NCBI RefSeq assembly: GCF_004379255.2
Contig: NW_024599134.1
Span: 1 to 64,000 of the forward strand
Reading direction: 5' to 3'
Source of the DNA: Salvia splendens
Lineage: Eukaryota; Streptophyta; Magnoliopsida; Lamiales; Lamiaceae
Length of the DNA: 64,000 bases
The notes beneath the pieces were generated by a model. The model searched no databases. It was not told the DNA's origin and was given only the letters and a program-made list of their open reading frames with translations. A program made the position numbers and the translations under genes. The stretch's first letter is position 1, and the number at the start of each line of letters is the position of its first letter. This document shows, piece by piece, positions 1 to 10,771 of the stretch.

Positions 1-1934
1 TTACTAATGTGTTTGTGGAGATTTGATGCCAACAAGGGGGCTATTTAATGGCAATTGTGGGGCCATCTCATGAGGGGGTGGGCAGCACCATTCATATACA
101 ATAATACAATATATATCTTGTTTTATATAGATTGATGATGTGTAGATCTTGTTTTGGTAGTGTGATTGAAATTTGTTATGGGATTATTTTTCATTGGCGT
201 GTAAGTACTGTTTGCTTGTGCTAGATTATGCTCAAATTCAATTTGGTTGCGAAGATATTTTTTAGCAAAACATTATATGTTTTGCACTAGTATGATGAGT
301 TTAAAATCTATTAAGATTGTGATTGTGATAAAGATATGAGTTTCCATGAGTTACTAGTTATTGATAGAATCTATGTTGTGTATATGTCAATTTTACATGT
401 ATGTAGAATATGAATGGAATAAAAAACCATGAGGGTCATAGGACTTACTTAGTACCCACCTAGCTATACATTAATTTAAATAGATAATATCAAGTCACTA
501 ACTGACCCACGCATATATATAGTAACAAACAAATTATTTGGTGGTCATGCTTACTAATTTTGTTTTTTCACAACAAATGAATGCGACCAAAGACTAATTC
601 TCGATAATCGGGAAACTATAATATACGTGTATTCACAATATCAAAATCCAGTCTCGTCTGAAAATCCTCTACACTTAATAAAACTTGGCATTTCATATTC
701 ACTCACTTAAAAAGTAGTAAAATATATAAATTTGACCTCAAACGGCAAAATACAGATTTCGGACACTCTCAATTTTAACATCAATAGTCCCGTCCTTAAA
801 TATCAATATTATGTGGTTATCAATTTTCGAGTGTCTTTTGATTTTACAGTGATTAATTTTATTTTATATGATAAAATTAAGACATTGCAAAATTGTCTTT
901 AGCTAAAGATCTTGGGTTCAATCTCACTTTCCTACAGTCGTCTGCATATATACAATTACATATAATCCTAAAAACATTTTTAATGAATGTATGCTAATAC
1001 ACAATACTATTAAATTTTGTGCTTGTGACAAACATATACTACAAGACATTAGTCTATGCGACTATGTTCATGCAAACATATATACTAAACTAATATTAAG
1101 TCTATGCATACATAAATATATTTAAGTCATTGCTCGCGACACACACACATATACTACTATTATATAATACTAAGAATTTAGAGAAGGAAAGGGGGGAGCA
1201 CAATTCACAAAGCATGCAATAAGAATCTATCAACAGGGGCCAACTTTGCAACGGCTTCACACGGACAATAATATAAATTTAAACATGAAATTATATATTA
1301 AAACAGTTTAATTGATACTTATTTGATTTGATACTTACAAATTTGAGATGATTTTAATTAATACGTGCAAGAATATATTTACTATTCCCAAAGTTATAAG
1401 GAATCATTGAATTCACACTTGTTTCTTTAATTAGTAACGATTCCATGAGTACTTTCTTAAAGAGCCGTTGATAGTGATCAAAGGATATTACTTTGGAGCG
1501 AAATAGTAAAAGTTCTTATATTGACAACTTTTTTTTTGTTTGCAAATTTAGTGAAAACGCATTTGTTAAACTCGTTTTTAAACCCAAGTTTTGCCCAAGG
1601 CGATATTGGCGAACACGTTTTTGAAGACTTGCTTTACGTACACAGGTTTAAACATGTAATTTTTTAACACATTATTTTTTGTTTGACAACAGGTGTACCG
1701 AATCCGCTTTTGGCGGAATCCAACTAATCTTATCCGACCGAATTTACAGATTAATGCCGAAAGTCTCACAGCATTGGTGGGGTTTGAACTTTTAAGGCAT
1801 TCTAAGTGAGCATACTATAAGCACACAATTTTCATAAACTTAGAAAGATTTTTACTAAATTGAGGTAACTCTTGTTTGGCTTTGAAATCATTTTCAACTT
1901 TGATAATTATTGTGTTTAATTTATGTTAACTAAG
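1..1934. other. AT-rich intergenic DNA, no gene seen
   Basis: No open frame here resembles a protein and no exon chain can be built on either strand. The DNA is strongly AT-rich, with scattered short TA runs. The only longer frame (minus, 1578-1769) has no recognisable content. I see no boundary of a mobile element. Confidence 0.6.
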
Positions 1935-2385
1935 TTAAAGAGGACATTTTTCTATTTGGGATGTCCCATAAAAATATTCTCTTCTATTTTTGATAACTTC
2001 TTTCTCTCTACTAAGGTGGACTCCATGATCCACTAACAATACTATAATTACTTTTTTCTTTCTATATCTCTTTTATTTACCAATTGTGCATAATTCTCGT
2101 GCCATCCCAAATGTCTATATTTTTGTGGGACGGAGGGAGTAATATTTTTAATTTCTAAATTAATATGCTTTAAATTTTTTTGAAATATATTTATATTTTA
2201 TTTATATAAATCTTAAATTAGTATTTAATCATTTTAGAAATGGAAAATGTAAGTAAGAGAAAGAAGGAGAAAAGTGGATAAAGTATGATGGAGAAACTTT
2301 ACATTTTCATAAATGAGACTATTTTTTATGGACATCCCAAAAGGGCAAATAAGACTATTTTTTTTAGACAGAAAGAGTAGTTTTA
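1935..2385. repeat. Degraded Stowaway-like MITE pieces
   Basis: Two adjoining pieces carry the 'wrapped' ends of Stowaway-type MITEs. One ends in gggacggagggagta near 2142. The other ends near 2380 in a diverged form of the same motif. Internal text such as 'gggatgtcccataaaaat' appears in inverted form. Exact ends cannot be set. Confidence 0.45.
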
Positions 2386-2593
2386 ACTTTTTAAAATCTA
2401 TTAGAAAAATCATGAAATTTAAATTTAATCAGTAATTTATGTTGGGTTTAAATCGGAAAGCAACAAATTTGTTCTTAATATATAATCCTATGAATTATGA
2501 TGAAAAGCATACACGATCTTTTTTTTTTTGGTTTGATTTACATTGCGTACCGATATGAATTTTGTAACATCAGGTCTTCCGTTTAGCAAAAAC

Positions 2594-2852
2594 ACTCCTC
2601 CATCTCGGCTAGGATGACACATTTATTAGTTGACATAAGGTTTTAGGAGTGGTTGATTAATGTGTTTAATTGGAGAGAGAAAAGATGAGTGTAAGTATTA
2701 AATGGAGAGAGAGGGTTAAATATTTTAATTGGAGTAAGAAAAATGATTGAGTGTATTCATTAGAGAGAGAAAGTTACCAAAATAGAAATGTGTCATCTTA
2801 TTTGGAACAAACTAAAAGAAAAATGTGTCATTTTAGCTGAGACGAGGGAGTA
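2594..2852. mobile_element. Stowaway-like MITE
   Basis: The ends are inverted: 'ctcctccatctcggctagga' on the left matches the reverse complement of 'tagctgagacgagggag' on the right, and TA follows the right end. The interior is non-coding and rich in gagagaga. A related copy lies at 44237-44502, where the same 'gatgacacatt' subterminal text occurs. Confidence 0.65.
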
Positions 2853-2940
2853 TATTTTTTCAGTCGTTCACAAACACATGTCTCATTTATATTTTACGAG
2901 TCAATATTTCACTCAACTTATTTAATTCACATTTTACTCC

Positions 2941-3060
2941 ATATTTTACTCCAGGAGCTCTAGAACTAAGCTTCAGGCATAACATCAAATAGAGTTATTC
3001 ACATTTTACTCCAGGAGCTCTAGAACTAAGGTTCCGGCATAACATCAAATAAAGTTTTTA
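2941..3060. repeat. Tandem duplication, 60-bp unit, two copies
   Basis: Positions 2941-3000 and 3001-3060 are near-identical direct repeats, including 'ccaggagctctagaactaag', with only a few differences. They lie just downstream of the P450 pseudogene stop. No element ends are visible, so simple slippage or unequal exchange is the likely origin. Confidence 0.8.
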
Positions 3061-3194
3061 AAAAATAGTTAAAACATCTCCTCATACCTACACCCCTAAC
3101 CATATTTCTAGAGCTTGTACAGAAACAGATGAGCACCATGCTGCGGCTGGACCGTAACAACCGTGGCGGGAACGTGTGTATACGACGGTGAGAG

Positions 3195-3412
3195 TATTAG
3201 AAATGAGTCACTCACCCCTTAAAAGGCCTTATAAGGGGAAGGGTTATCCATACTTTTATAGGTGAGCTAGGATCGTTACCAAGTCGATGTGGGACAAGAT
3301 ATTAAGAATTTTAACACGCCCACTCAAGTGTGGGCCGGAATGACACCTATAAAAGTATGAATAACCATCCCCTTATAAGGCCTTTTAAGGGGTGAGTGAC
3401 TCATTTTTAATA
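3195..3412. mobile_element. Short inverted-repeat element inserted in the P450 last exon
   Basis: Long inverted termini run from 'tattagaaatgagtcactca' on the left to the reverse complement on the right, including 'ccttataaggggaa' and 'acttttatag'. The P450 frame reads 'RFELS' on one side and 'SPSYTHVP' on the other. This pins the insertion between residues that are adjacent in the family. A short 'agag' flanks both sides. The core contains 'gatgtgggacaagat', a sequence common in plant repeats. Confidence 0.8.
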
Positions 3413-5410
3413 GAGAGCTCAAAGCGGAAGCCTCGCAGGATCATAGCCATCACCACTCTGGCCGATGCAGATGCGAGGCCCCCACCCGAACGGCAAAAAC
3501 ACAGCTTGCTTCTTCCTCTGCACCTTCGCCACTCCCTCGCTCTGGATTGAACTCTGTCGCATCGTCCCCCCAAACCTCACGGTCGTGATGCAACAAGATC
3601 ACTGGCACCGTGAGATGGACCCCGGCCGGGAGCGTTGCCTCCCCCAGCTTGGTCTCCTTGCCCACTTGCCGCCTCAGAGCAACTATCGGAGAGTAAACCC
3701 TCAAAACCTCTTATAGAATCATGGTAACTTGCGATGAGATTAGCTGTACGAGAAAAATATTGGTAGGGGCTATATTTCTAAATTTTATTTAAATTTTTTT
3801 TTTTTCAGGGATTCAGCCCCCTGAAAAGCTCCTCATTTTTGTTCGCCTATAACGACAACAACTCACGATCTTGAGGTGGTTGAGACCATCAAAATGGGGA
3901 GTTTGATGGCCGAAGACTTGCAAGACCTCGTCCCTCGCCTTCGTCTGCCATTCCGGATGTTTGCTTAGTCATCTCCTGCACTGCGAAGTAGAAGAGCTTG
4001 GACTCTTCGACTACATCATCCATGGTTATCCCGAAGCTCTTGCTGAATTCGACTCCAACAATATGCCAAGCAAGTCTTCATGCTTGGCTTCCTTTCTTCC
4101 CATCGCTTCAACCCTTGTATCGATGAGATCACAGATTGTGGAGCGAACCTCCTTTGATATTTCCACCATTCTCTTGTACGTTTTCATGGGCACATGTCTG
4201 TAAAAGATATTTGAACTAGATTAGGCTATTATACCGAGCATTGTTCTTGTATCGGATTTGCATACACAACGATACCAATAACATGCATGATTCATTGAAC
4301 CATTGACTGTTATAACGGGAATTGTTTCTGCGTCGGAACTATATTATGCAATAAGTGTTGTTATCTGTTGTGTAATCTATTACTCAAAACATAATTTCAC
4401 CAAAGATTCTCGATCATATTTTTATTTGTATTATTGCTATGACGATAAACCATGTAAGTTAAAAGGACTTGGAACTCTCTATAATTTCCTTTCTTGACTA
4501 TTCATTGAGGTGGGATTTACCTCCATCCGGGAATGTAAATAGATCGCATGGCCTTCATGGCGTAGTCGGCCTGCTCCCTTTGCAGCTCGAAGATTCTCCT
4601 ACCTTGTCGGTAGCTTCTGCTCAATGCAGTTCTTGATGTTGCACTCTTTTCCCATTCACTCACAATTTCTTCACAGCTCAAAACGAAGGCAGGTATCATC
4701 AGCTGCACCCGAAAAAATATATACACGGTGATTAGTACAAACATTAATGCAAGGGCGAGCGCAGAAAAAAATATTTATATGAGCTATGTCTTCTAAAGTT
4801 TATTTGAGAAAATATTTTTAAGCGATCCAGATCATTGACAGGGGCTTCTGTATAACACAGTCTATATAAAATTTGAAGACAGTAATAAAACCTTGAGTTT
4901 GTCCAAATGGAAAGCAGAGTTGCTGATCTTCCTGTGCTTGGCCCATTTCTCTCCCTCGTAGCTGACAACGCCTTGCACAAGCATCTTAGGCAGCGGATTC
5001 GAGCTCTGCGGCTTTGGGAATGAATTAGATTTGTTTAGAACCTCCCTAGCTTGCCCTGGATTCGTTACGATGAGTGAATGGTTTGGGCCGGGCCAGTAAA
5101 ACATATAATTTCCTGCAAATTGTGGTTTTTTTTTCAGTTCTTTGTTTTTATCATTGGTGTTGCCAAGATGAATATGCAAGATTTACCTTTATATAATTGC
5201 AATGTTTCATACATATTCCTAAAGCTAAAGTCTTGGAGAGAACAATAAAACAATGCACCAAAACTAGTAGTAACAAACTTATTGAAATTGTAGCATCATG
5301 TCTTCAAACCTCTTAATAGAAATTCACATGGTTTCATCTTAATTTATTCAACAAAAATAAGATTGAAAGACTTTTCTTTTGTATTGTTAGAGAAACAATG
5401 TAATCAACAT

Positions 5411-5656
5411 ACTTGCTCCGTCCCCCAGACCAATTTCTTTTTTCCATCTATCCCCAATTAATTGACATCTTACTTTTTACTACTTTTTGTAATGGACGTC
5501 ACATTCCACTAACTCAATCAACTCACATTTTATTATAAAATTAATATATAAAAGTAGGACCAACATTCGATTAACTTTTTCCAGTCACTTCCCACCACAT
5601 TTCTTAAAACTCGTGCTAAATCAACCGATGCTAATTAATAGGGGATGGAGAGAGTA
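5411..5656. mobile_element. Stowaway-like MITE in P450 intron 1
   Basis: The left end 'cttgctccgtcccccagac' is opposed by 'ggggatggagagagta' on the right. Typical internal text follows ('cacattccactaactcaatc', 'ttattataaaattaatatat'). It lies between the first and second exon remnants of the P450 pseudogene. Confidence 0.6.
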
Positions 5657-5963
5657 CAATACAATGAAATATCTATCATTAAGTACCATTCAAAATAGTA
5701 TCAAAGCAAGTAGCCGACTTATCTAAGCTAAAAGAAAAATAAAAACAATTGACACAACAATATATTCAAATTTGGTGAAATTTGATACTTAGTGGCTAGG
5801 GCTTTCTCCAGCTCCTTCGGCCGCAGGTAAGCCCGGTTGAGTAATTTCACCACAATACCAACAGAAATAGCAGAAATTATGGATAATGCGAGTTCCATAT
5901 TTGATCAATTTGAGAAAAGATGCTCTGTTTCTATTATTGCAAGTTTGCAACCGCCTTTTTCAG

Positions 5964-6475
5964 TACTCCCTCCTTCCGCCCGTTAAGTGTCCCCGTCAAT
6001 TTTGTGCATTCGTTTTAAAAAAAATGATACTCCCTCCGTCTCACTGCAAGTGATGGATTTCTTTTGGACACGAGAATTAAGAAAATGATATATACTGAGT
6101 TTAAGTGGAAAGAGTAAAGTATAGAGATGAAAAAGTAAAAGAGATAAAGAGATAATAAAGTGAGAAAGAGAGAATAAAATAAGAGAGACGGAATAAAGTA
6201 ACGATAGTTTAAGTTTTGTTTTTAGCTAAAAAAGGAAATTGATCACTTGTGCTGGGACAACTCAAAATGGAAAGTTGAGTACTTGTGGTGAGACGGAGTA
6301 ATATATAGTTAGAGTGGAGAAATGGTAAAGTAAGAGAGAGAATAATGTTAAGAAGACTTCCTAATATTATTCTATGTCTTACTTTACCATTTCTCCACTC
6401 CAACTATTTATTATCATTTTTATAAAACGAGTGCGCAAAATTGACCGGGACTCCTAATGGAGGACCTAGGGAGTA
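5964..6475. mobile_element. MITE split by a second MITE
   Basis: The outer arms match: 'tactccctccttccgcccgt' through 'cgttttaaaaaaaatgata' on the left, and 'tatcatttttataaaacgag' through 'ctagggagta' on the right. Between them sits another element (6028-6300). The right part also contains a short hairpin built on 'gtggagaaatggtaaagtaa' and its reverse complement. Confidence 0.7.
6028..6300. mobile_element. Inner Stowaway-like MITE (nested)
   Basis: The ends are 'tactccctccgtctcactgc' and its counterpart 'ggtgagacggagta'. It sits in the arm of the 5964-6475 element, so it is the younger insertion. The interior is AT-rich and non-coding. Confidence 0.7.
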
Positions 6476-6721
6476 ATGTTTATCCTCTTTGATTTTGGAA
6501 GTTTCCTAATGGGTTAGAAAGCGGGAGTAGGGGTGGGGAATTGTACCGGACTTACAGTACCTAAAAAATACCAAAAAATATCGATTTTTTGGTATACCGT
6601 ACCGAAAAATTCGGTACGGTAACGGTATTAGATTTCCTATACCGCAATATACCGAATTGTCGATGTATATCGACACTTCGGTAAAACGTGGTATACTAAT
6701 TGATTATTATATATATAAACA

Positions 6722-6963
6722 GGGTAGTGATAAAATGCAAACTTTAAATATTATATAAACTCCAAACTATGATCTGGACCGTTAAAAAATGTCAATAGAT
6801 GATAAAATAACAACAACAAAAAATGTCAACACAGCATCAACCGTTGACATTGTGTTGACATTTTTTGTTACTATTATTTTGTCATCTGTTGACATTTTCT
6901 ACCGATCCAGATCATAGTTTAGAGTTTGTAAAATATTTAGAATTTGTATTTGATTACATCCCT
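6722..6963. mobile_element. Foldback MITE with ~120-bp arms
   Basis: The element is nearly a full palindrome. 'aaactatgatctggaccgtt' on the left mirrors 'gatccagatcatagttt' on the right, and 'aaaaaatgtcaacacag' mirrors 'tgtgttgacattttttgtta'. The start gggtagtgat equals the first ten bases of the neighbouring TA-targeting element, and it abuts a TA run on the right. Confidence 0.7.
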
Positions 6964-7220
6964 ATTTATATATATATATATATATATATAGGGTAGTGAT
7001 CTATGGCAAACACCTCTTAACCAAATAACTAGAGAACAAATAATAGCCACAAGATCAAAAAAATCAAGGGCTGATATTAATTTTTGAATTTAAGGAGAAA
7101 TTAGTTCCCTCAATCACAAATTTAGTCCATAATAACAAGGCGGGGTATTATGGTCATTGCATAGAAAAAAATAGGTTCCCTAAATTCTTATCTCTCGATC
7201 TCTTCTGCAAATTCAGCCGC

Positions 7221-7610
7221 CTAGAGCAATCCGAAAACAGCGTAGACGCATTGGGCGGCGGAATCCGGGAGGATAACCGACAACAGAGCCGCGACCGCAG
7301 CGTAGCCGGAGGAGACGATCAGATTGTGCGCGAGGCGGTGGAGAGGGGGGAAACTGAGCGCAGCGGCGCATCCGAGGTAGTGCAGGGCGGAGATGGCGAC
7401 GGCAACGCGATTTGCGATTGGATGCGCGGTGAATGGGGACTGGCTGGGATCGTGAATCCACTGGTATTTGAGCTGGAGGAAGGCTTGGAGCTGTTGGGTT
7501 GGGGTGATCGGAGATGTAGCATTGTGCGGCGAGAAATGCGGCGGCGAATTTGCCGGAGATGGAGACGTAGAAGGCTTGGAGCTATTGGAATAATCTAAAT
7601 AGCGTCGCTG
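7221..7610 (-). pseudogene. Captured gene fragment, membrane-protein-like C-terminus
   Basis: A 130-codon open frame without an in-frame start begins just after a stop near 7611 and ends in TAG at 7223-7221. It has a proline/serine-rich lead ('SPSPANSPPHFSPHN'), then 'LQAFLQLKYQWIHDP', then two hydrophobic stretches ('VAVAISALHYLGCAAALSF' and 'YAAVAALLSVILPDSA'). GC content jumps well above the surrounding DNA. This looks like a piece of a real plant membrane protein gene carried inside a transposon. I do not recognise the family. Confidence 0.5.
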
Positions 7611-7705
7611 AATTTGTTATTAACAAAAAATGGCGATGGTGAATTAATATGGAGTAGTTAGTGAGTAATTATAAATATAAAACAATTCTTAAAGTGTAAT
7701 TTTTA

Positions 7706-8225
7706 TTAGGAGTGATGTGTTTTGTAAACAAGAGTGAAGTAAAATCGTAATAAAAGTGATGTATTTTGTAAACAAGAGTGAAGTAAAATCATGCTAAGAG
7801 TGATGTATTTTGTAAACAAGAGTGAAGTAAAATCGTAATAAGAGTGATGTGTTTTGTGAACAAGAGTGAAGTAAAATCTGAGTAAGAGTGATGTGTTTTG
7901 TGAATAAGAGTGAAGTAAAATCTGAGTAAGAGTGATGTGTTTTGTAAACAAGAGTGAAGTAAAATCTGAGTAAGAGTGATGTGTTTTGTGAATAAGAGTG
8001 AAGTAAAATCTGAGTAAGAGTGATGTGTTTTGTAAACAAGAGTGAAGTAAAATCTGAGTAAGAGTGATGTGTTTTGTGAACAAGAGTGAAGTAAAACCTG
8101 AGTAAGAGTGATGTGTTTTGTGAACAAGAGTGAAGTAAAATCTGAGTAAGAGTGATGTGTTTTGTAAACAAGAGTGATTTGTTTTGTAAACAAGAGTGAT
8201 TTGTTTTGTAAACAAGAGTGAAGTA
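7706..8225. repeat. 44-bp dimeric minisatellite, copy 1
   Basis: About twelve tandem units. Each 44-bp unit is two related 22-mers, both starting aagagtga: 'aagagtgaagtaaaatctga' (+gt) and 'aagagtgatgtgttttgtga' (+ac). The length is not a multiple of three and few stops arise, so long spurious frames appear on the minus strand. They are not genes. The same array occurs in the second family copy at 56650-57235. Confidence 0.9.
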
Positions 8226-8950
8226 TTCAAAATCCACTTCAATTTGACAATTTCTCCATTGAGAAACACCACGGCTCTTTTAGCATGCACTTCTCTTATC
8301 AAGGTTATGGATTCATCAACTCAGACATACATCTAAGCATCCAATTTCTGATCAAGTTATAATTATTTTTGGAGAATTACACCAGCCATATACCTAATTC
8401 AACTAGTACATAGGAAGAAAATCCTAAAACTGATATTAGAACCCTTGAATAATTTTCAATCCCAATCCATTTCGGTAGAAATTAATAATTAATTTTTTTA
8501 CTTAAATCATTTTCGAGCTAAAGCCGAGCAAAAGCGGAAAGAAAAAATGTTATCTCCACTTAGAAAATATATAATGCAAAATGGAATTCCCGACTTTCGG
8601 GTCAAGAGAATTTCAAAAATTGCGATGGCATGTCATCACTTAGAATCTTAATCTCAACTTTTATTTTCATTTCTTTATCTAGAATAATGAAGTCACCCAA
8701 TCCAAATGCAAATAACTAAGTAATTATCAAGTTATTGCCGTCATCTAAAATGGTGTTCACCGCAGCCGTCATCGCCGCGAACTGCCCGGCGGAGGACGCC
8801 TTCAGGGGAAGAACCGGCGCATGTGCGGCGGCGGCGGCGGCGGCGGAGAGGCCGGCCATGGCGGTGGCCTGAGACAATTCAGATTCAGATTCTACAAATG
8901 CGCAGAACACAATTCACGTTGATACATTTGAGATATTGAATTCCAAAAAT
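8226..8950. other. Unplaced interior of copy 1 with a GC-rich island
   Basis: This part has no counterpart in copy 2. A minus frame just beyond the array reads 'REVHAKRAVVFLNGEIVKL', which is protein-like. A GC-rich block (8740-8910, minus) encodes an alanine-rich 'GLSAAAAAAAHAPVLPLKAS'. Both could be further captured exon pieces, but I cannot name a source gene. Confidence 0.35.
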
Positions 8951-9363
8951 GCCCTTTGGCTATTATTTTTTATAAAAATCTACAAGATTATTTAAGCCAT
9001 AAGATTAATTTGAAGTATTAAGATGTGTGGCTGAGATTTGTTCTCTAGTTATACACTTAAGATTAGTTATATCTTGATCACTACCCTATATATATATATA
9101 TATGTTTATGTTATATTTATACTAAAATTTAAAAATAGAATTCTCTATTATACAAAAATAAAAACTTAAACTTAAAAATATATTTTTTTCAGGTATAACG
9201 GTATGTCGTACCGTAGTTCGGCATACCGCAAGAGTACGGTATACCAAAATGCAGTATGACAACGGTATCAAAAACTAACTTTCCGAATTTTTGGTATACC
9301 GAAAAATTTGGTACGGTATCGGCATGGTGTTTTGTCATACCGTAACTTTCAGTACTATATAGT

Positions 9364-10729
9364 TGATACGCTCGAATTTTGCACTATTTTAAGGCCATTT
9401 TTTTGTCCATTTTGAATGTCAAAGTTACCTTACATGTCCATTATTTGCATATTTTATTCATTTTGGTATTTTGACATGTTTTGTGAGAAATGTGCAAAAT
9501 AGAGCTGAAAAAGGGCATAAAAACGTCAAAGTTCGGAAGCTGGAGCAGAAGGAAACCCAGCGGGCCTCTGGCGCACGCCAGCGGTCGCTGAAAACCAGTC
9601 CAGAACGTTCTGGCTCTCTCCAGCGGCCGCTGGGCTATTCCTGCAAGATAGTCTCTGTTCAAACTCATTTTTTCGGTGATTCTGAAGTTCGATCTGGGCA
9701 TGCTACATACCATTCTCTTCGTCTTTGAAAGAGCTTTGCTTTGGTTCCTTGATCATATCAATAGGAGTTATGTGGAAAAATTTAAGGTCGTTCTACCAAA
9801 GTCACGCAAAGCTGTCAAGTGCAGAATTTTAGGCGGAAATTCAAAGAAGGAAAGAAAACATTACCTTGTGAAGCCAAATATTTTCCTTAACCTATGTGGC
9901 ACGAAAATTCCATATTTGCTATTGCTTGGAGGAATCTTTTTACCAAATTTAAATATTTTTTAAGCCTATAAATACCTCATAACCTAATTCATAATATTAA
10001 CCCTTCCGTAGCCCAAAAGGGAGCCTTCAATGCTCCTCCCCCTCCACTCCTTAACCTAATCCTTCCATCATTCTTGGAGATTGAAGCAAGGAAAGAGGAG
10101 CATGAAGACTTCAAGATTCAACCTTGGGTTTTATTTGTTTATTTCATGTCACGTACTTTAATTATTGTTTTAGTTCATCTGTCTATGGATTACTAAACAA
10201 TAGAATTTTGAGGTTCGATAGTAATTAATTTTTATGTAGTTCTTTTTATGTTTAATGTTCAGAACTCGTTCCACTTGATTTTTCTTGAACTTTTGTTCGA
10301 CTTATTACTTTGATTATAGTCAATCTTTGATCGGTGATAGCTTTGATTGGTTTATCTTATACGTCCATACAATAATTGTAACATGAGTATTGATGCATGA
10401 TAGGGAAAAAATGGTGGTAAAACTTGAGTCGGATAAACGTAGAACTAATTAAAATAATTAAATAGTTAGTGAAATCTTTATCCTTGAAATTCCTCTATTT
10501 GTCTGATTCTATCTTCTTTGCTTTTATTGTTTTACTTTATTTATTTATCTCTAGTTTTATAATTTTCAAACCCATATCTATGTTTCTCTAGATAGTATTT
10601 GATGCTTAGTACATGATAGCCAGTTGCAATTCTATTCCATGAGTTCGATATCCTGATACTGACCTTTAGCTATCCTATTTCTGCCTTATATACTTACAAG
10701 TAGTTGTAGTGCTAAAAAATAGTACATCA
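9364..10729 (+). mobile_element. Solo LTR, 1.37 kb
   Basis: The block begins tgatacgctcg and ends gtacatca, the TG...CA form of an LTR. The flanking five bases are atagt and acagt, a target duplication with one change. A TATA box (tataaatac at 9967) followed by 'cataacctaattcataatat' fits an LTR promoter. No internal retroelement domain or second LTR is present, so it is a solo LTR left by recombination. It is inserted in the subterminal repeats of the hAT remnant. Confidence 0.6.
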
Positions 10730-10771
10730 ACAGTATGGTACTCATGGTACGGTATACCGTACCGAATCACT

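Larger units (their letters stand above)
3108..5898 (-). pseudogene. CYP72A-type cytochrome P450 pseudogene
   Basis: Minus-strand exons match the CYP72 family of ER-anchored plant monooxygenases. Exon 1 (start codon 5898) encodes an N-terminal anchor and 'LRPKELEKALA', then breaks off. Exon 2 (about 5108-4890) encodes 'NYMFYWPGPNHSLIVTNPG'. Further pieces include 'GRRIFELQREQADYAMKAM', 'HEDLLGILLESN', 'DDVVEESKLFYF', 'VYSPIVALRRQV' and the haem-binding segment '[11 protein letters not shown]' near 3490-3470. The end is intact: '[14 protein letters not shown]' and a stop at 3110-3108. Damage: roughly 50 residues lost after exon 1, a deletion after 'EWEKSATS', a frameshift after 'LLESNS', an in-frame TAA before 'EVLRVYS', loss of about eight residues after the haem cysteine, and a MITE inserted in the last exon. 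It cannot make an enzyme. Family call is firm; the subfamily member is not resolved. Confidence 0.88.
6991..9086. mobile_element. TA-microsatellite-targeting element, copy 1 (gene-fragment carrier)
   Basis: The ends are inverted: 'gggtagtgatctatggcaaa' on the left and 'atatcttgatcactaccc' on the right. Further in, 'aactagagaacaaat' and 'gccaca' recur on both sides in inverted order. (TA)n flanks both sides, so the target was a TA microsatellite. Rice Micron elements are a documented precedent for this habit; assignment of this family to a superfamily is inference. From left: ~170 bp conserved with copy 2, a host-like coding fragment (7221-7610), a 44-bp minisatellite (7706-8225), unplaced sequence, and a conserved right end. 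No transposase frame is present. Confidence 0.75.
6528..10771. mobile_element. Non-autonomous hAT-like remnant, heavily nested
   Basis: The left end 'taggggtgggg' begins a subterminal block rich in 'ggtataccgtaccga'. It matches the transposase-5' end of the complete hAT element at 53369-58568. The right end ('ggtacggtataccgtaccga', then 'cactccta' near 10771) matches the other end of that element. No transposase is left. The interior holds a foldback (6722-6963), a TA-targeting element (6991-9086) and a solo LTR (9364-10729). The flanks ('agcgggag' left, 'aaaaatac' right) are not a target duplication, so one end may have been rearranged. Confidence 0.65.

Noticed and set aside
2941..3060. 'gctctagaacta' resembles a cloning-vector polylinker
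   Set aside because: Only about a dozen bases match and the surrounding 60-bp unit is unlike vector. It is a chance restriction-site-like string within a native duplication.
7706..8225. Possible CRISPR array
   Set aside because: Units are contiguous dimers without unique spacers, and the context is a plant transposon.
7706..8302. Three long overlapping minus-strand frames (up to 198 codons) rich in Leu, Phe, Thr and His
   Set aside because: They are translations of the 44-bp minisatellite in different frames. The unit is not a multiple of three and happens to lack stops, so protein repeats cycle through frames. No gene.
9471..9963. Two overlapping plus-strand frames at the left of the 1.37-kb LTR
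   Set aside because: They lie wholly inside the solo LTR upstream of its TATA box and carry no retroelement domain.
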